A stretch of 64,000 bases of DNA from Paraburkholderia phenazinium (GTDB lineage Bacteria; Pseudomonadota; Gammaproteobacteria; Burkholderiales; Burkholderiaceae): NCBI RefSeq assembly GCF_900100735.1, contig NZ_FNCJ01000020.1, positions 62,001-126,000 on the forward strand, written 5' to 3'. The stretch's first letter is position 1, and each line of letters begins with the position of its first letter. Shown piece after piece: positions 18,282 to 27,103 of this stretch. Below the pieces are notes generated by a model, which did not search any database, had not been told where the DNA came from, and was given only the letters and a program-made list of their open reading frames with translations. The translations under genes and the position numbers were made by a program.

Positions 18282-20854
18282 CACCAGTCCTCCTTCACCG
18301 CGCGCACCGCATCGACGGAGACAGCCCGGCGTCCCGCCACCACAGCCGTTGCGCACGAAGCGACCAGCATCACGGCTGCCACCAGGCTCAACACGGTCCA
18401 GGGCATATGCAGCGACATACTCCAGTGAAACGACTGGGGATTGACCACGAACACGAGGATCAGGCTGATCGCGAAGCCCAAAACAAAACCCATCGCAATC
18501 CCGAGTGCGGTGAGCAAGCCGCCTTCCTTGGCGAGGATGGCGAGTATCTGCACCCGCGTCACGCCGACATGCCGCAACATGCCGAACTCCCGCGAGCGGG
18601 CGAGCGTCTGCGCCGAGAATGTCGCCGCGACGCCGAACAGGCCGATCACAATAGCAACCGCTTCGAGCAGGTAAGTAACGGCAAAGCTGCGGTCGAAAAT
18701 CGTCAGCGAGCGTGCGCGAATCTCGCCGGGCTGCGCAAACTGCAACGCATCGCCGAAGGGCAGGCCGCGCAACGCGGACATGACCTGCTCGACGCTTGCG
18801 CCGGGCGCGACCGTGATGGCCGCATCGGTGGCGCCGGTGTCGTGCGTGATACTTCGATAGTCGGCAAGCCGCAACTCGATTGCGCCGGTTTGACGGACAT
18901 AGTCGCGCCATACGCCTGCTACGACGAACGCCTGATTGTGTCCGCCCACCGGCAGTTCGACGCGCTGCCCGAGTCGATATCCGTACAGATCGACCATCGC
19001 CTCCGAGACCCACACCGGCGTCGCGCCGCGCAACGCCGCGACGCCCAGCACCGGTCCGGACATCTGCAAACTGGCGCCAGGATCGGCAGCGTCGATCTCG
19101 CGGGCCAGCAACGTGATGGCGGGGCGTGCCGGATCGAGCGTCACTTGCGACGTGCGGGTGAACGCGGCGTTTTTGACGCCGGCCGTCGCGGCGATTTTCG
19201 CTTGCTCGTCAAGGTTCAGCACGCCGGTGTCGCCGTTCGGCGCGACGCGAACGTAAAGATTGGCCGAGAGCAGATGCCCGAGCCACTCATCGACGGAAAC
19301 GCGAAAGCTCGCCACCATGATCGCCATGGCGACGATCAGCGCGAAGCTGGACAGCACGCCGCTCATCGCCACCGAAGCCTGCCCGGGCGCATTGGCGAGC
19401 CGCGCGAGCGACAGTGCACTGGTGGTCCCAGCGCCGCGCCCCGTACGCGAGCGGCCGATGGCCGTGAACAGGATGGCGGTGCAACGCGGCATCAAGGCAA
19501 TGCCGCCGACCAGCAGCAGTGCGACGGCGAGATAGCCGAGAATCGGTGCATCGAAAACCGGCGGCAGTTGAGTCAGCACGCCAGCCACTGCGAGGCAGCC
19601 AAGCGCAGGCCACGGCGTGGCGAGCCTCGCCAGCGCGCCTTCTTCACTCCCAGCCTTCAACGCGGCGGCAGGACGAGCACGGGCCGCCTCCAGCGCGGGC
19701 GCGAGACTGCCAAGCACGGATACCGTGGTGCCCAGCACAAGAAAAATTGCGCTAGCCAGCGGTTCAAAACCGACCTGCGGTCGCACGCCGGGGAAATAAC
19801 CGCCGCCCAGATCGCTGCCGAAGAACCTCAACGCAGCGCTCGCCAGTCCGTAACCCAGCGCGAGACCCGCGAGCGATCCAAGCACGCCGAGCAGCGCACC
19901 CTCCATGAGAATCTGCCGCAGCAACTGCCCACGCGTGAAGCCGAGCACGCGCAGCATGGCCAGTTGCGAGCGGCGCCGGACAACGCTCAACGCCTGGGTC
20001 GAAAACACCAGAAACGCACCGGTAAACAGCGCCACCAGCGCGAGCACATTCATGTTGATGCGGTAGGCGCGAGACAGGCGGTCAGTGCGGCTTTCTACGT
20101 CGCGTGTTTCGGAGACCACAAGTTGGTTACCGAGCTGCGCCTGCAGATCGCGTTTGAAGCGTTCCCGGTCGACGCCGCGCTCGAGTTCTAGATCGACCCG
20201 CGAGAGCTTGCCGAGCCGTCGAAAGCGCCACTGCGCCGCGGCGATATCCATCACGGCGATACGCTGCCCCGGTCGCGCCCGGACAAGGCCGCCCGCCACC
20301 CGCAACAGCACGCTCGTGGTGCCGCTCAGCAAGGCGATGCGCTGGCCGATCCCCGTATTCAACCATTGCTGGGCCGCCGGGGAGAGAAACACGGTGTTGT
20401 CGGCGAGCGTATCCATGGGGCTTTGCGAGGCAGGCACACCGACGAGATCCGGTGCGATCTGGCTGGCCTTGAACACGTCGATGCCGAGCACCTTGAGTGG
20501 CGCATTTTTGTCCGGCACGGTGGCGTCCACCTCCAGAACGGGACTGGCCAACGCGACGCCCGCCTGGCTGGCGAGGCGCGGGTACCACGATTCGTCGAAG
20601 GTGGGCTGGGCGCCGCGCACCTGCAGATCCGCCTGGCCGGAGAGGCTGCGCGCCGCCGCCGAAAATTCGTTGAACGCCGCGCTGTTGATCAACTGCACCG
20701 CGTAACCGAGCGCCACGCCGAGCGCGATGGTCGCCACCGCGACGATGGCGCGGCCGCGCTGGCTGCGCCATTCCGCTTCGAGCAGCCAGCGGGCCAGCCG
20801 CCGCCCGCCCGACGCCCGCACAGACTGTGCAGGCGAGTCAGAGGCATCACTCAT
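18281..20854 (-). CDS. FtsX-type ABC transporter permease (AttG-like)
   Basis: 857-residue MacB/FtsX-superfamily permease with the duplicated layout of lipoprotein- or lipid-handling transporters: one N-terminal membrane helix (AIVAVATIALGVALGYAVQ), a large periplasmic domain, a first membrane block at about residues 280-480, a second periplasmic domain, and a final block ending in WTVLSLVAAVMLVASCATAV. The ATG at 20854 overlaps the upstream ATPase stop by 8 nt, and the gene ends in an ATGA overlap with the lipocalin-like gene. This organisation matches AttEFGH-like systems, in which the ABC complex moves a lipid-like or hydrophobic substrate across the periplasm. The substrate is unknown. 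Confidence 0.9.
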   Translation of the reverse strand: MSDASDSPAQSVRASGGRRLARWLLEAEWRSQRGRAIVAVATIALGVALGYAVQLINSAAFNEFSAAARSLSGQADLQVRGAQPTFDESWYPRLASQAGVALASPVLEVDATVPDKNAPLKVLGIDVFKASQIAPDLVGVPASQSPMDTLADNTVFLSPAAQQWLNTGIGQRIALLSGTTSVLLRVAGGLVRARPGQRIAVMDIAAAQWRFRRLGKLSRVDLELERGVDRERFKRDLQAQLGNQLVVSETRDVESRTDRLSRAYRINMNVLALVALFTGAFLVFSTQALSVVRRRSQLAMLRVLGFTRGQLLRQILMEGALLGVLGSLAGLALGYGLASAALRFFGSDLGGGYFPGVRPQVGFEPLASAIFLVLGTTVSVLGSLAPALEAARARPAAALKAGSEEGALARLATPWPALGCLAVAGVLTQLPPVFDAPILGYLAVALLLVGGIALMPRCTAILFTAIGRSRTGRGAGTTSALSLARLANAPGQASVAMSGVLSSFALIVAMAIMVASFRVSVDEWLGHLLSANLYVRVAPNGDTGVLNLDEQAKIAATAGVKNAAFTRTSQVTLDPARPAITLLAREIDAADPGASLQMSGPVLGVAALRGATPVWVSEAMVDLYGYRLGQRVELPVGGHNQAFVVAGVWRDYVRQTGAIELRLADYRSITHDTGATDAAITVAPGASVEQVMSALRGLPFGDALQFAQPGEIRARSLTIFDRSFAVTYLLEAVAIVIGLFGVAATFSAQTLARSREFGMLRHVGVTRVQILAILAKEGGLLTALGIAMGFVLGFAISLILVFVVNPQSFHWSMSLHMPWTVLSLVAAVMLVASCATAVVAGRRAVSVDAVRAVKEDW

Positions 20855-21563
20855 GGGACGAATGGACACGCCGTACGCTCCCGTTCCCGGCGGCATGCAA
20901 GCCGCCGTCGCTCAGAATCAGCACACGGTCCGCGACCGCCGCCGCAGCCTCGGAGTGCGTCACCATCATCGTCGCCGCGCCGTTCGCGTGTGCCTGGGCG
21001 CGGAACAGCGTCAGCACCTGGTGGGCCGTATCGGGGTCGAGGTTGCCGGTCGGCTCATCCGCCAGAATCAGCCGTGGGCGATGCACCAGCGCGCGGGCAA
21101 TCGCCACTCTCTGCAACTCGCCGCCGGACAGTTGGCGGGGGAAGTCGTCGCCGCGGCCGGCGAGGCCCACCGCTGCGAGCATGTCGAGCGCATGAGCCGG
21201 CGGCAGATTGTTCAGCAGCAGCGGCAACGCCACATTCTGCGCGAGCGTCAGATGCGGCAGTACATGGAACGCCTGAAAGACGAAGCCGAGTTTTTGCCGG
21301 CGCAGACGGGTGGCCGCATCGTCGTCCAGACCGGAAACGAGCGTGCCATCGATCAGGACGTCGCCGCTATCGGGCGCGTCGAGTCCTGCAATCAGATTAA
21401 GCAGCGTCGATTTACCGACGCCCGAATCGCCCATGATGGCGACAAACTCGCCGGGGTTGAGCATGAAATCGAGCTGGGCAAGGACCACCCTGGCCGCTCC
21501 ATAGGCTTTGCTCAATCTTCGACATTCGAGCGCAGGGGGTGGGCATTCATGGCGAACGAGCAT
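20847..21563 (-). CDS. ABC transporter ATP-binding protein (LolD/MacB-like, AttE-like)
   Basis: ATPase subunit powering the adjacent FtsX-type permease. Walker A GDSGVGKST lies at residues 45-53, the signature motif is LSGGELQRVAIARAL, Walker B is LILADEPTGNLD, and the switch His follows in MMVTHSEAAA. Length (238 from the ATG at 21563) is normal. A TTG at 21575 would add only four residues. It is the first gene of the three-gene operon, overlapping the permease by 8 nt. The sequence class (short, LolD/FtsE-like) is that of ATPases that work on lipoproteins or lipids rather than on small solutes. Confidence 0.93.
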   Translation of the reverse strand: MLVRHECPPPALECRRLSKAYGAARVVLAQLDFMLNPGEFVAIMGDSGVGKSTLLNLIAGLDAPDSGDVLIDGTLVSGLDDDAATRLRRQKLGFVFQAFHVLPHLTLAQNVALPLLLNNLPPAHALDMLAAVGLAGRGDDFPRQLSGGELQRVAIARALVHRPRLILADEPTGNLDPDTAHQVLTLFRAQAHANGAATMMVTHSEAAAAVADRVLILSDGGLHAAGNGSVRRVHSSHE

Positions 21564-21799
21564 CGGTGTGGGCAAGGGGTTGGCAGCGCTGTTGGCATTG
21601 GGGTTTGCATCTCAGTTCGCATATTAACCGCCGCGGCGGATTCGCGTCGGCGTCCCCGCACGGCGGGGCGGGGAGAGACCCGGCGCGACGCGGGCATGCC
21701 GCGTGCTACCGGGTAATGGCCTGCTGGCGGAGCGGTTTAGACCCGCGGTTTAGATCCGCTGCTTTGCCACAAGCCTTTGATCACATCAAGGATCTGACG

Positions 21800-22000
21800 A
21801 TGAAAGCGAAGACACTTCTCTGCGCCGGCGCCCTCGTATTGACCTCTGCGTTGCCGGTTGCGCAGGCGCAAATCGCCGGCATTCAGCCGTTAGGCGGCAC
21901 ATCTGCAGGCGCCACCAAGGACGCCCTGAAGGACCTGCCCGAGTTCCAGTACAACAAGCTGGAAAAGGCCACCAAGCCGCACAAGATCAGCGCGCAATAA
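21800..22000 (+). CDS. Small exported protein, 66 residues
   Basis: A good signal peptide (MKAKTLLCAGALVLTSALP then VAQAQ) leaves a mature peptide of only about 43 residues containing GGTSAGATKDALKD and a basic tail. AAGGA is 8 nt before the ATG at 21800. No domain is recognised. It lies between the ABC operon and the PilZ gene and converges with the latter. Very short exported proteins of this kind are common in Burkholderia; a role in the envelope is likely but not shown. Confidence 0.68.
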   Translation: MKAKTLLCAGALVLTSALPVAQAQIAGIQPLGGTSAGATKDALKDLPEFQYNKLEKATKPHKISAQ

Positions 22001-22028
22001 ACCTTTATCGCAGCCTTGATTTAACCCT

Positions 22029-22793
22029 TTAGTCGCGCGGCACCAGTGCCTGGCGCCGGGTTTCGAGTTGCGTGATGACGCGCTGGAGCATGCGCTCGGC
22101 GGTGCCGGGCAGCGCGACAAACTTGCAACCCATGACGAAGCGTCGCTCGCCGCTCGCGCTGAACAAATGACGCGGCGCGACGATTTCAAGGTCGAGTCGC
22201 AACGTGCCATGCTCGCCGAGTTGCACGTCGACATCACGTAAGACACAGCCCGCTTCAAGCTCGCCAAAACGCACATCCGTGGTTCTCAGCGCCACGCCGC
22301 CCAATGACAGATCCTGCAGTTCCACCTTGAACGCATCGCCATCCGCGTAACGTCCAATGGCGCGGTACGGTTCGAGTAGCGGTGTCTGCACACGGAAGAA
22401 TTCGCGTCGCTGCACGTAGTACAGGAGTGCAGGGAAGGGCGCTTCGAAAGCGAGCCGTCCTTCGAAGACCGCCGGCTCCGCCGCAGCCGTGACGAACTCC
22501 GTACGAATGCCGCCTGGCAGGCTGCGGAAGACAAGCCGCTGCGAGGCAGGCAGGGCATGGTTATCGCCGGCGACACTGCCCGCATCGAAGACAAAGCGGG
22601 CAGTGCGCGAATTGACATCGAGCACCTGGGAGATGATTTGCCGGCCGCCGAACTCCACCGTCACGAAGTCCCGACCGGAGAGGAGCTTGCGCAGGCAGAC
22701 GGCGATTTGCAGTGGGTGCTGCTGTGCGAAGTCGAGGTGAAGGTCGCTCGCGGGTGCGGCGATATCGGCGTCGTTCAAGAGGTCGGCAATCAT
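22029..22793 (-). CDS. YcgR-like flagellar brake / PilZ-domain protein
   Basis: Cyclic di-GMP effector that in enterobacteria slows the flagellar motor. The N-terminal YcgR domain covers residues about 15-115. The PilZ domain covers about 125-245 with both ligand motifs: RREFFR at 129-134 (the RxxxR arm, with the following Arg) and DLSLGG at 161-166 (D/NxSxxG). Length 254 matches YcgR. It is monocistronic here, with no flagellar genes in the window. It may read the messenger pool set by the GGDEF-EAL protein at 5746-7689, but the two are 15 kb apart. Confidence 0.88.
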   Translation of the reverse strand: MIADLLNDADIAAPASDLHLDFAQQHPLQIAVCLRKLLSGRDFVTVEFGGRQIISQVLDVNSRTARFVFDAGSVAGDNHALPASQRLVFRSLPGGIRTEFVTAAAEPAVFEGRLAFEAPFPALLYYVQRREFFRVQTPLLEPYRAIGRYADGDAFKVELQDLSLGGVALRTTDVRFGELEAGCVLRDVDVQLGEHGTLRLDLEIVAPRHLFSASGERRFVMGCKFVALPGTAERMLQRVITQLETRRQALVPRD

Positions 22794-23144
22794 CGTTGTG
22801 TCCGTAGGCGTTTGTGGCCTTGGCCCGGCCAGTTAGTCCATGAGCGCAGGTGATGTGGCACGCCAGCGCTCGTTCTCTACGGCTGGTATTGCAGAGAACG
22901 TGCCATGTAGATGGAGCGCCGGACGGCGGAACGTGGTGTTTGGCTGGGAGCCATGTGGGACGGGAGTTTGCGGGCGGCAGGGCGTGGCGTGGCCACGGGC
23001 CTGTTTTGAGGGTTGCTACGTAACGGCGAGGTGTGGTGTTACGGATCACGCGGGCCATGCTAGACACGTGGCCATGCCGCCAACGCAGGTTCGCGGCATG
23101 GCGGCGGGGCAGTTCAATCTGAATGCCCCGTTTGCACTGGGGAG
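22794..23144. other. Intergenic region with two perfect hairpins
   Basis: No gene is seen in these 351 bp. Two inverted repeats stand out: CGTTCTCT/AGAGAACG (22871-22878 and 22893-22900, 14-nt loop) and CCATGCCGC/GCGGCATGG (23072-23080 and 23093-23101, 12-nt loop). The second lies 44 bp after the stop of the minus-strand DsbA-like gene and could end its transcript. The first lies about 80 bp upstream of the PilZ gene start and could be an operator or part of a leader. Confidence 0.45.
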
Positions 23145-23819
23145 TTAGTTGGGGTGACCTGGCCGTGGAAAACCGTTGCTGCCCGTGACCAGGCGCCTGA
23201 GTTCCTGCGCCCACTCTACCGGCCGACCCAGCCACGCGCCGGCGTCCACTAACGCCAGGCCGCCGTGGGCATCTTCGAGCGCAAAGGTCGGAAATCCCCG
23301 GCCACCCACGCGATCCAGCATGCGCCGGCTGGCTTCGATGTGTTCGCGCGTTGCCGCACCTGAGAGGCGTGTGAGGTCAGCGTCGAACGCTTCGCCCGGC
23401 AGCCCCAATTCCCTGGCGATGTCTTGCAGTACAGCGGTGTCGGCAATCCGTCGTCCCTGCTCATAGTGCGCCTGCTGCAGCGCGTGGATCATGTCCAGTC
23501 CCCGTCCGGCCACGGCTTGCGCAGCCAGGACCGCGGCGATGGGCGGCTCCGAATCCATCACTGCTGTCTGATCGCGCAGCAGTCCGTCGAAATAGGCGCC
23601 CCCGAACGGTTGGCCGGTCAGCTCCGCGATACGGCGGTCGTGGGGCATGACATAGCTGCGCCATTCCGAAGTGATCTTGCGGCGGTTAGGCCCGCTCAGC
23701 ATCCCGCCGCCGTGGAAAACCACAGCGAGCTCGGGCACGGTGCGCGCGGCCGCCACCAGCGGGGCCGCGCCATAGCACCAGCCGCACAGCGGATCGAAGA
23801 TGTAGTGAAGCGTGGTCAT
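23145..23819 (-). CDS. DsbA-family thioredoxin-fold oxidoreductase
   Basis: Cytoplasmic DsbA-like (FrnE-type) dithiol oxidoreductase; no signal peptide is present. The redox motif is CGWC at residues 12-15, after the first strand LHYIFDPL. The helical insertion and the cis-Pro loop (GGRGFPTFALED) near residue 172 are visible. Length 224 fits. Its ATG overlaps the stop of the upstream MBL-fold gene (ATGA), so the two form a translationally coupled pair. A LysR regulator is divergent to the pair. The physiological substrate is not apparent. Confidence 0.88.
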   Translation of the reverse strand: MTTLHYIFDPLCGWCYGAAPLVAAARTVPELAVVFHGGGMLSGPNRRKITSEWRSYVMPHDRRIAELTGQPFGGAYFDGLLRDQTAVMDSEPPIAAVLAAQAVAGRGLDMIHALQQAHYEQGRRIADTAVLQDIARELGLPGEAFDADLTRLSGAATREHIEASRRMLDRVGGRGFPTFALEDAHGGLALVDAGAWLGRPVEWAQELRRLVTGSNGFPRPGHPN

Positions 23820-24802
23820 GATGCTGCTCCGGTGAGGTGCGGGGTGCCGCTGATGGGTTGTGCCGCGCCCGGCTGCCCATCAGTTGCCGGACTGCGGGCT
23901 GTCGAAGGAGCCGGCGCAGGCCATTGCATTTCACCCTTGATGACCTTGGCACTCAGCTCGAGTGACGACACGTCAGCAAGCGTGGGGTAGGCCGCCTTCA
24001 TCGCGCTGATCAGTTCACCCGAATTGTTCGCCTTCGCGGCTGCCAGCTCGAAGGTCTTCAGATAATCGGCCGTAAAGCGCACCGCATCCAGTCCCTTCGG
24101 CATCGGGCCGATAAAGTGACCCGGCACCACCGTCGTGGGCTCGAGCGCTTCGATGTTATCTAACGTGGTCAGCCAGTTGATACGCGACTCGCGGGTCTGG
24201 GTATCCGCGACCCAAACGTGCGTGCCGCTGTTCACCACCACGCCGCCCGCCACCGTTTTGAGCGACGGAATCCACAGATACGTGCGAGCCGGATCCGGAC
24301 CCTCGAGGCCCTTGATCTCGATCGCATGCCCTTCGAGCGTCAGACGTGCGCCTTGCAGCAGCTCGGGCAGCACCAGACGACGCGGCGCGTTGCCCTTCAG
24401 GATCGGCCCCCAGTACGCGAGCTTGCCGTCCATCGACGCCTTGATCGCCGCAACCGTCTCGGGCGAGGCGACGATCTTCGCTTTCGGGAAGGCAGCCTGA
24501 ATGACGTCCAGTCCGAAGTAGTAGTCCGGGTCACTCTGGCTGATGTAGACCATGGTCAACGTCTTACCGCTTGCCTCGATTTTCCGCACCAGCGTTTCGG
24601 CATCGACGCGCTGGAATTGCGCGTCGACGAGCACCGCGTCGTGCTCACCGGTGATGATCTCGGACGACACCGGGAAGACGCCCTTGTCGCCTGGGTTGTA
24701 GACCTCCAGGTGCAGTGGGGCGGCGCTGGCGACCTGGCTGATCAGGCCGGCAGCGGCGATGGCGGCGCCGAGCAGAGTGCGGATGGCACGAATACGCGAC
24801 AT
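23816..24802 (-). CDS. Exported MBL-fold protein with degenerate metal motif
   Basis: 328 residues. A signal peptide ends near VASA-AP. The fold follows the metallo-beta-lactamase pattern: HDAVLVDAQ strand, then the position of the HxHxDH motif at residues 89-94, and later VVPGHF. At that position the protein reads ISQSDPDYYFG, so three of the usual His ligands are replaced by Gln, Asp and Tyr while the second Asp is kept. It could bind metal differently or be a non-hydrolytic relative. It is the first gene of a coupled pair with the DsbA-like gene, divergent from a LysR gene that probably regulates both. Confidence 0.82.
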   Translation of the reverse strand: MSRIRAIRTLLGAAIAAAGLISQVASAAPLHLEVYNPGDKGVFPVSSEIITGEHDAVLVDAQFQRVDAETLVRKIEASGKTLTMVYISQSDPDYYFGLDVIQAAFPKAKIVASPETVAAIKASMDGKLAYWGPILKGNAPRRLVLPELLQGARLTLEGHAIEIKGLEGPDPARTYLWIPSLKTVAGGVVVNSGTHVWVADTQTRESRINWLTTLDNIEALEPTTVVPGHFIGPMPKGLDAVRFTADYLKTFELAAAKANNSGELISAMKAAYPTLADVSSLELSAKVIKGEMQWPAPAPSTARSPATDGQPGAAQPISGTPHLTGAAS

Positions 24803-24912
24803 GGAGTCTCTCCGTTAAATGGGGTTGAAGTGCAATGTCGACATCCTACGTTGCTTACTTCGATGCAAATAGCCGCTATCATGAGCATATTTGTTGCATC
24901 ATCCGGTCAAAT

Positions 24913-25821
24913 ATGGATCGTCTTATTGCTGCGGAAGTTTTTGTCACTATCGTCGAGCGGGGCAGCCTCACGGCGGCGGCTGACGCGCTCGGCATGTCGC
25001 GCGCGATGGTGACGCGCTATCTGGCGCAGATGGAAGAATGGTCGGCAGCGCGGCTGCTGCATCGAAGCACGCGTCGGCTGAGTCTCACGCCGGCCGGCGA
25101 AGCGACGTTGGCGCGCTGCAAGCAGCTGCTCGAAATAGCCGGGCAAATGGTGGTGCTCGACGGCTCCGACGCCGATGCGCCGCGCGGGCTGTTACGCGTA
25201 GCCTGTGCGCAGTCCATTGCGCAGCAGGTGTTCGGCGCGGCAATCACGGAATTCCTGCGGCGCTATCCGCAAACGGCCGTGGACCTTGTTGTGGATGGGC
25301 GTGCGGTGAACCTGGTGGAAGAGCGAATCGACCTCGCCGTGCGCATCACCAACGAGCTGGATCCTAATCTGATTTCGCGTCCGTTAGGTATCTGCGAGTC
25401 GGTCGTATGCGCTTCACCCGGCTATCTGGCGGCACACGGGACACCGCTACGCGTGGAAGATCTGGCCGTTCACAACTGCCTGACTTACTCGTACTTCGGC
25501 AACAGCCTGTGGAAGTTCACCGACCCGAAAACCGGTGAGCCGGTCAGCGTGCCGGTGAGCGGCAACCTGAGCGCGAACGAATCGATGACGTTGCTTGCGG
25601 CAGCGCGCGAAGGCGCAGGGGTGGCTTTGCAGCCGCTCTTCGCTGCCGCACCGTTGATCGAAAGTGGCCAGCTCGTGCACTTGCTACCGCGATATGAGCC
25701 ACAGACGCTCGGTATCCATGGCGTCTATAGCTCGCGGCGTCAGATGCCGCCGGCGCTGCGGGCCATGCTGGATTTTCTGGTCGACTGGTTCAAACCCCGC
25801 GCACGTTCCATGCGGGGCTAA
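24913..25821 (+). CDS. LysR-family transcriptional regulator
   Basis: Winged-helix LysR regulator. The DNA-binding domain at residues 1-60 reads MDRLIAAEVFVTIVERGSLT, then AAADALGMSRAMVTRYLAQME, the HTH. The effector-binding domain spans about 88-295. The ATG at 24913 gives the standard family N-terminus; an upstream in-frame start at 24835 adds 26 unfamiliar residues. It is divergent from the MBL/DsbA-like pair across about 110 bp, the usual layout for a LysR gene and its target. The ligand is unknown. Confidence 0.9.
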   Translation: MDRLIAAEVFVTIVERGSLTAAADALGMSRAMVTRYLAQMEEWSAARLLHRSTRRLSLTPAGEATLARCKQLLEIAGQMVVLDGSDADAPRGLLRVACAQSIAQQVFGAAITEFLRRYPQTAVDLVVDGRAVNLVEERIDLAVRITNELDPNLISRPLGICESVVCASPGYLAAHGTPLRVEDLAVHNCLTYSYFGNSLWKFTDPKTGEPVSVPVSGNLSANESMTLLAAAREGAGVALQPLFAAAPLIESGQLVHLLPRYEPQTLGIHGVYSSRRQMPPALRAMLDFLVDWFKPRARSMRG

Positions 25822-25864
25822 TGGAGTTACGATGCAGAACCTGTCAGCGATCAATTTGACATAA

Positions 25865-25905
25865 GATAAATTATCAACAATTTTGATGGGGTGCGATGCT
25901 ATAAT
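25865..25905 (+). promoter_or_regulatory. Candidate promoter/operator of the DUF1016 gene
   Basis: A consensus -10 hexamer TATAAT lies at 25900-25905, about 95 bp before the start at 26001. No good -35 is found at 16-18 bp spacing. Upstream is a small palindrome GATAA-A-TTATC (25865-25875). The segment is clearly AT-rich against the GC-rich background. Confidence 0.35.
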
Positions 25906-26000
25906 CGAAGCGACTTCACCGGTTCCAGCTTGTCGATTGCCGGTTTCACCAAGATAATTTCTGTTCCGAGCGCGATCATCAGCGCCCACCGACCAAACGC

Positions 26001-27050
26001 ATGGCCAAAGATCCGGATACTCCCGTGTGGGCTGAGGACTATCGTCACTGGTTCGCCGAACTCAAGCAGCGCGTCGAGCGCGCGCGGCAACGCGCGGTGG
26101 CCAGCGTCAATCGCGAACTGGTCACACTGTACTGGCAGATCGGCCGCGACATTCTTGACAGGCAGCAGAAACAAGGCTGGGGTGCGGGCGTTGTCGACCG
26201 GCTCGCGCGCGATCTCAAGGCTGCATTTCCCGACATGCGCGGTTTCTCGCCGCGCAACCTCAAGTACATGCGAGCGCTCGCGCAAGCCTTTCCGCAGCCG
26301 GAATTTGTGCAACAACCCGTTGCACAATTACCGTGGTCGCACGTAGTGACGCTGCTTGACAAGCTGGACGACCCCGCTCAGCGGCTTTGGTATGCGGAAA
26401 AATCGCTTGAGCACGGCTGGTCACGCAGTGTGCTGACCATGCAGATCGAGACGGCCGCCCATACTCGTACCGGCAAGGCCGTGACGAATTTCGCCGACCG
26501 GCTGCCGCCAGCGCAATCGGATCTCGCACGCGACGTACTCAAGGACCCTTATATCTTCGACTTCCTTGGCCTGACTGAGAGCGCACAGGAGCGTGACATC
26601 GAGCGTGCGCTCACCCAGCACATCACGCGCTTCCTGCTCGAACTGGGCGCAGGGTTCGCTTTCGTAGGGCGCCAGTACCGGCTGGAGGTAGGTGGTGACG
26701 AGTTTTTCCTCGATTTGCTTTTCTACCATCTCAAGCTGCGTTGCTATGTCGTTGTCGAACTGAAAACGACGCCGTTCAAGCCCGAGTACGCGGGCCAGTT
26801 GAACTTCTACCTTTCTGCTATCGATGCGCAGGTCAAGACGCAGGAAGACCAGCCAACCATCGGTCTGCTGCTATGCAAGGAAAAGAACCGGCTCGTGGCG
26901 GAATATGCGTTGCGCGGCATAGCCAAGCCGATGGGTGTGTCCGAGTATCAGCTCATGCGCGAGGTACCGGAGTCACTGGAGACGGACTTGCCCACCATTG
27001 ACCAGATTGAGGCGGAATTACGTCCCGATCTTCCGGACCCAACTATGTAG
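26001..27050 (+). CDS. DUF1016 / PDDEXK nuclease-domain protein (YhcG-like)
   Basis: Two-domain protein of the YhcG/DUF1016 family. The N-terminal helical domain (about 10-165) contains NRELVTLYWQIGRDILDRQ and GFSPRNLKYMRALAQAFP, family hallmarks. The C-terminal PDDEXK nuclease-like domain (about 175-335) has Asp238 in FFLDLLFY, then Glu253 and Lys255 in VVELK and Gln266 in AGQLNFYL, a complete D...ExK...Q catalytic set. Relatives often sit beside restriction-modification or other mobile defence genes; here it is alone. Length 349 is full. No ribosome site is obvious before the ATG. DNA cleavage is inferred from the fold. Confidence 0.9.
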   Translation: MAKDPDTPVWAEDYRHWFAELKQRVERARQRAVASVNRELVTLYWQIGRDILDRQQKQGWGAGVVDRLARDLKAAFPDMRGFSPRNLKYMRALAQAFPQPEFVQQPVAQLPWSHVVTLLDKLDDPAQRLWYAEKSLEHGWSRSVLTMQIETAAHTRTGKAVTNFADRLPPAQSDLARDVLKDPYIFDFLGLTESAQERDIERALTQHITRFLLELGAGFAFVGRQYRLEVGGDEFFLDLLFYHLKLRCYVVVELKTTPFKPEYAGQLNFYLSAIDAQVKTQEDQPTIGLLLCKEKNRLVAEYALRGIAKPMGVSEYQLMREVPESLETDLPTIDQIEAELRPDLPDPTM

Positions 27051-27103
27051 TATTTATTGATCAGCGCCCCACTCTCTGAACACCCTGGCGGACGTTGCGG
27101 TGC

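Noticed and set aside
17037..19013. A 658-residue continuous frame on the minus strand covering the AttH-like gene and beyond
   Set aside because: The part above 18281 lies inside the permease gene in another frame and has no protein character. The coupled ATGA start at 18281 with AAGGAGG gives the complete signal peptide.
18194..20191. A 665-residue plus-strand frame opposite the FtsX permease
   Set aside because: It is Arg/His/Gln-rich with no domain and is the mirror of a real GC-rich gene with clear membrane helices; a typical shadow of high GC.
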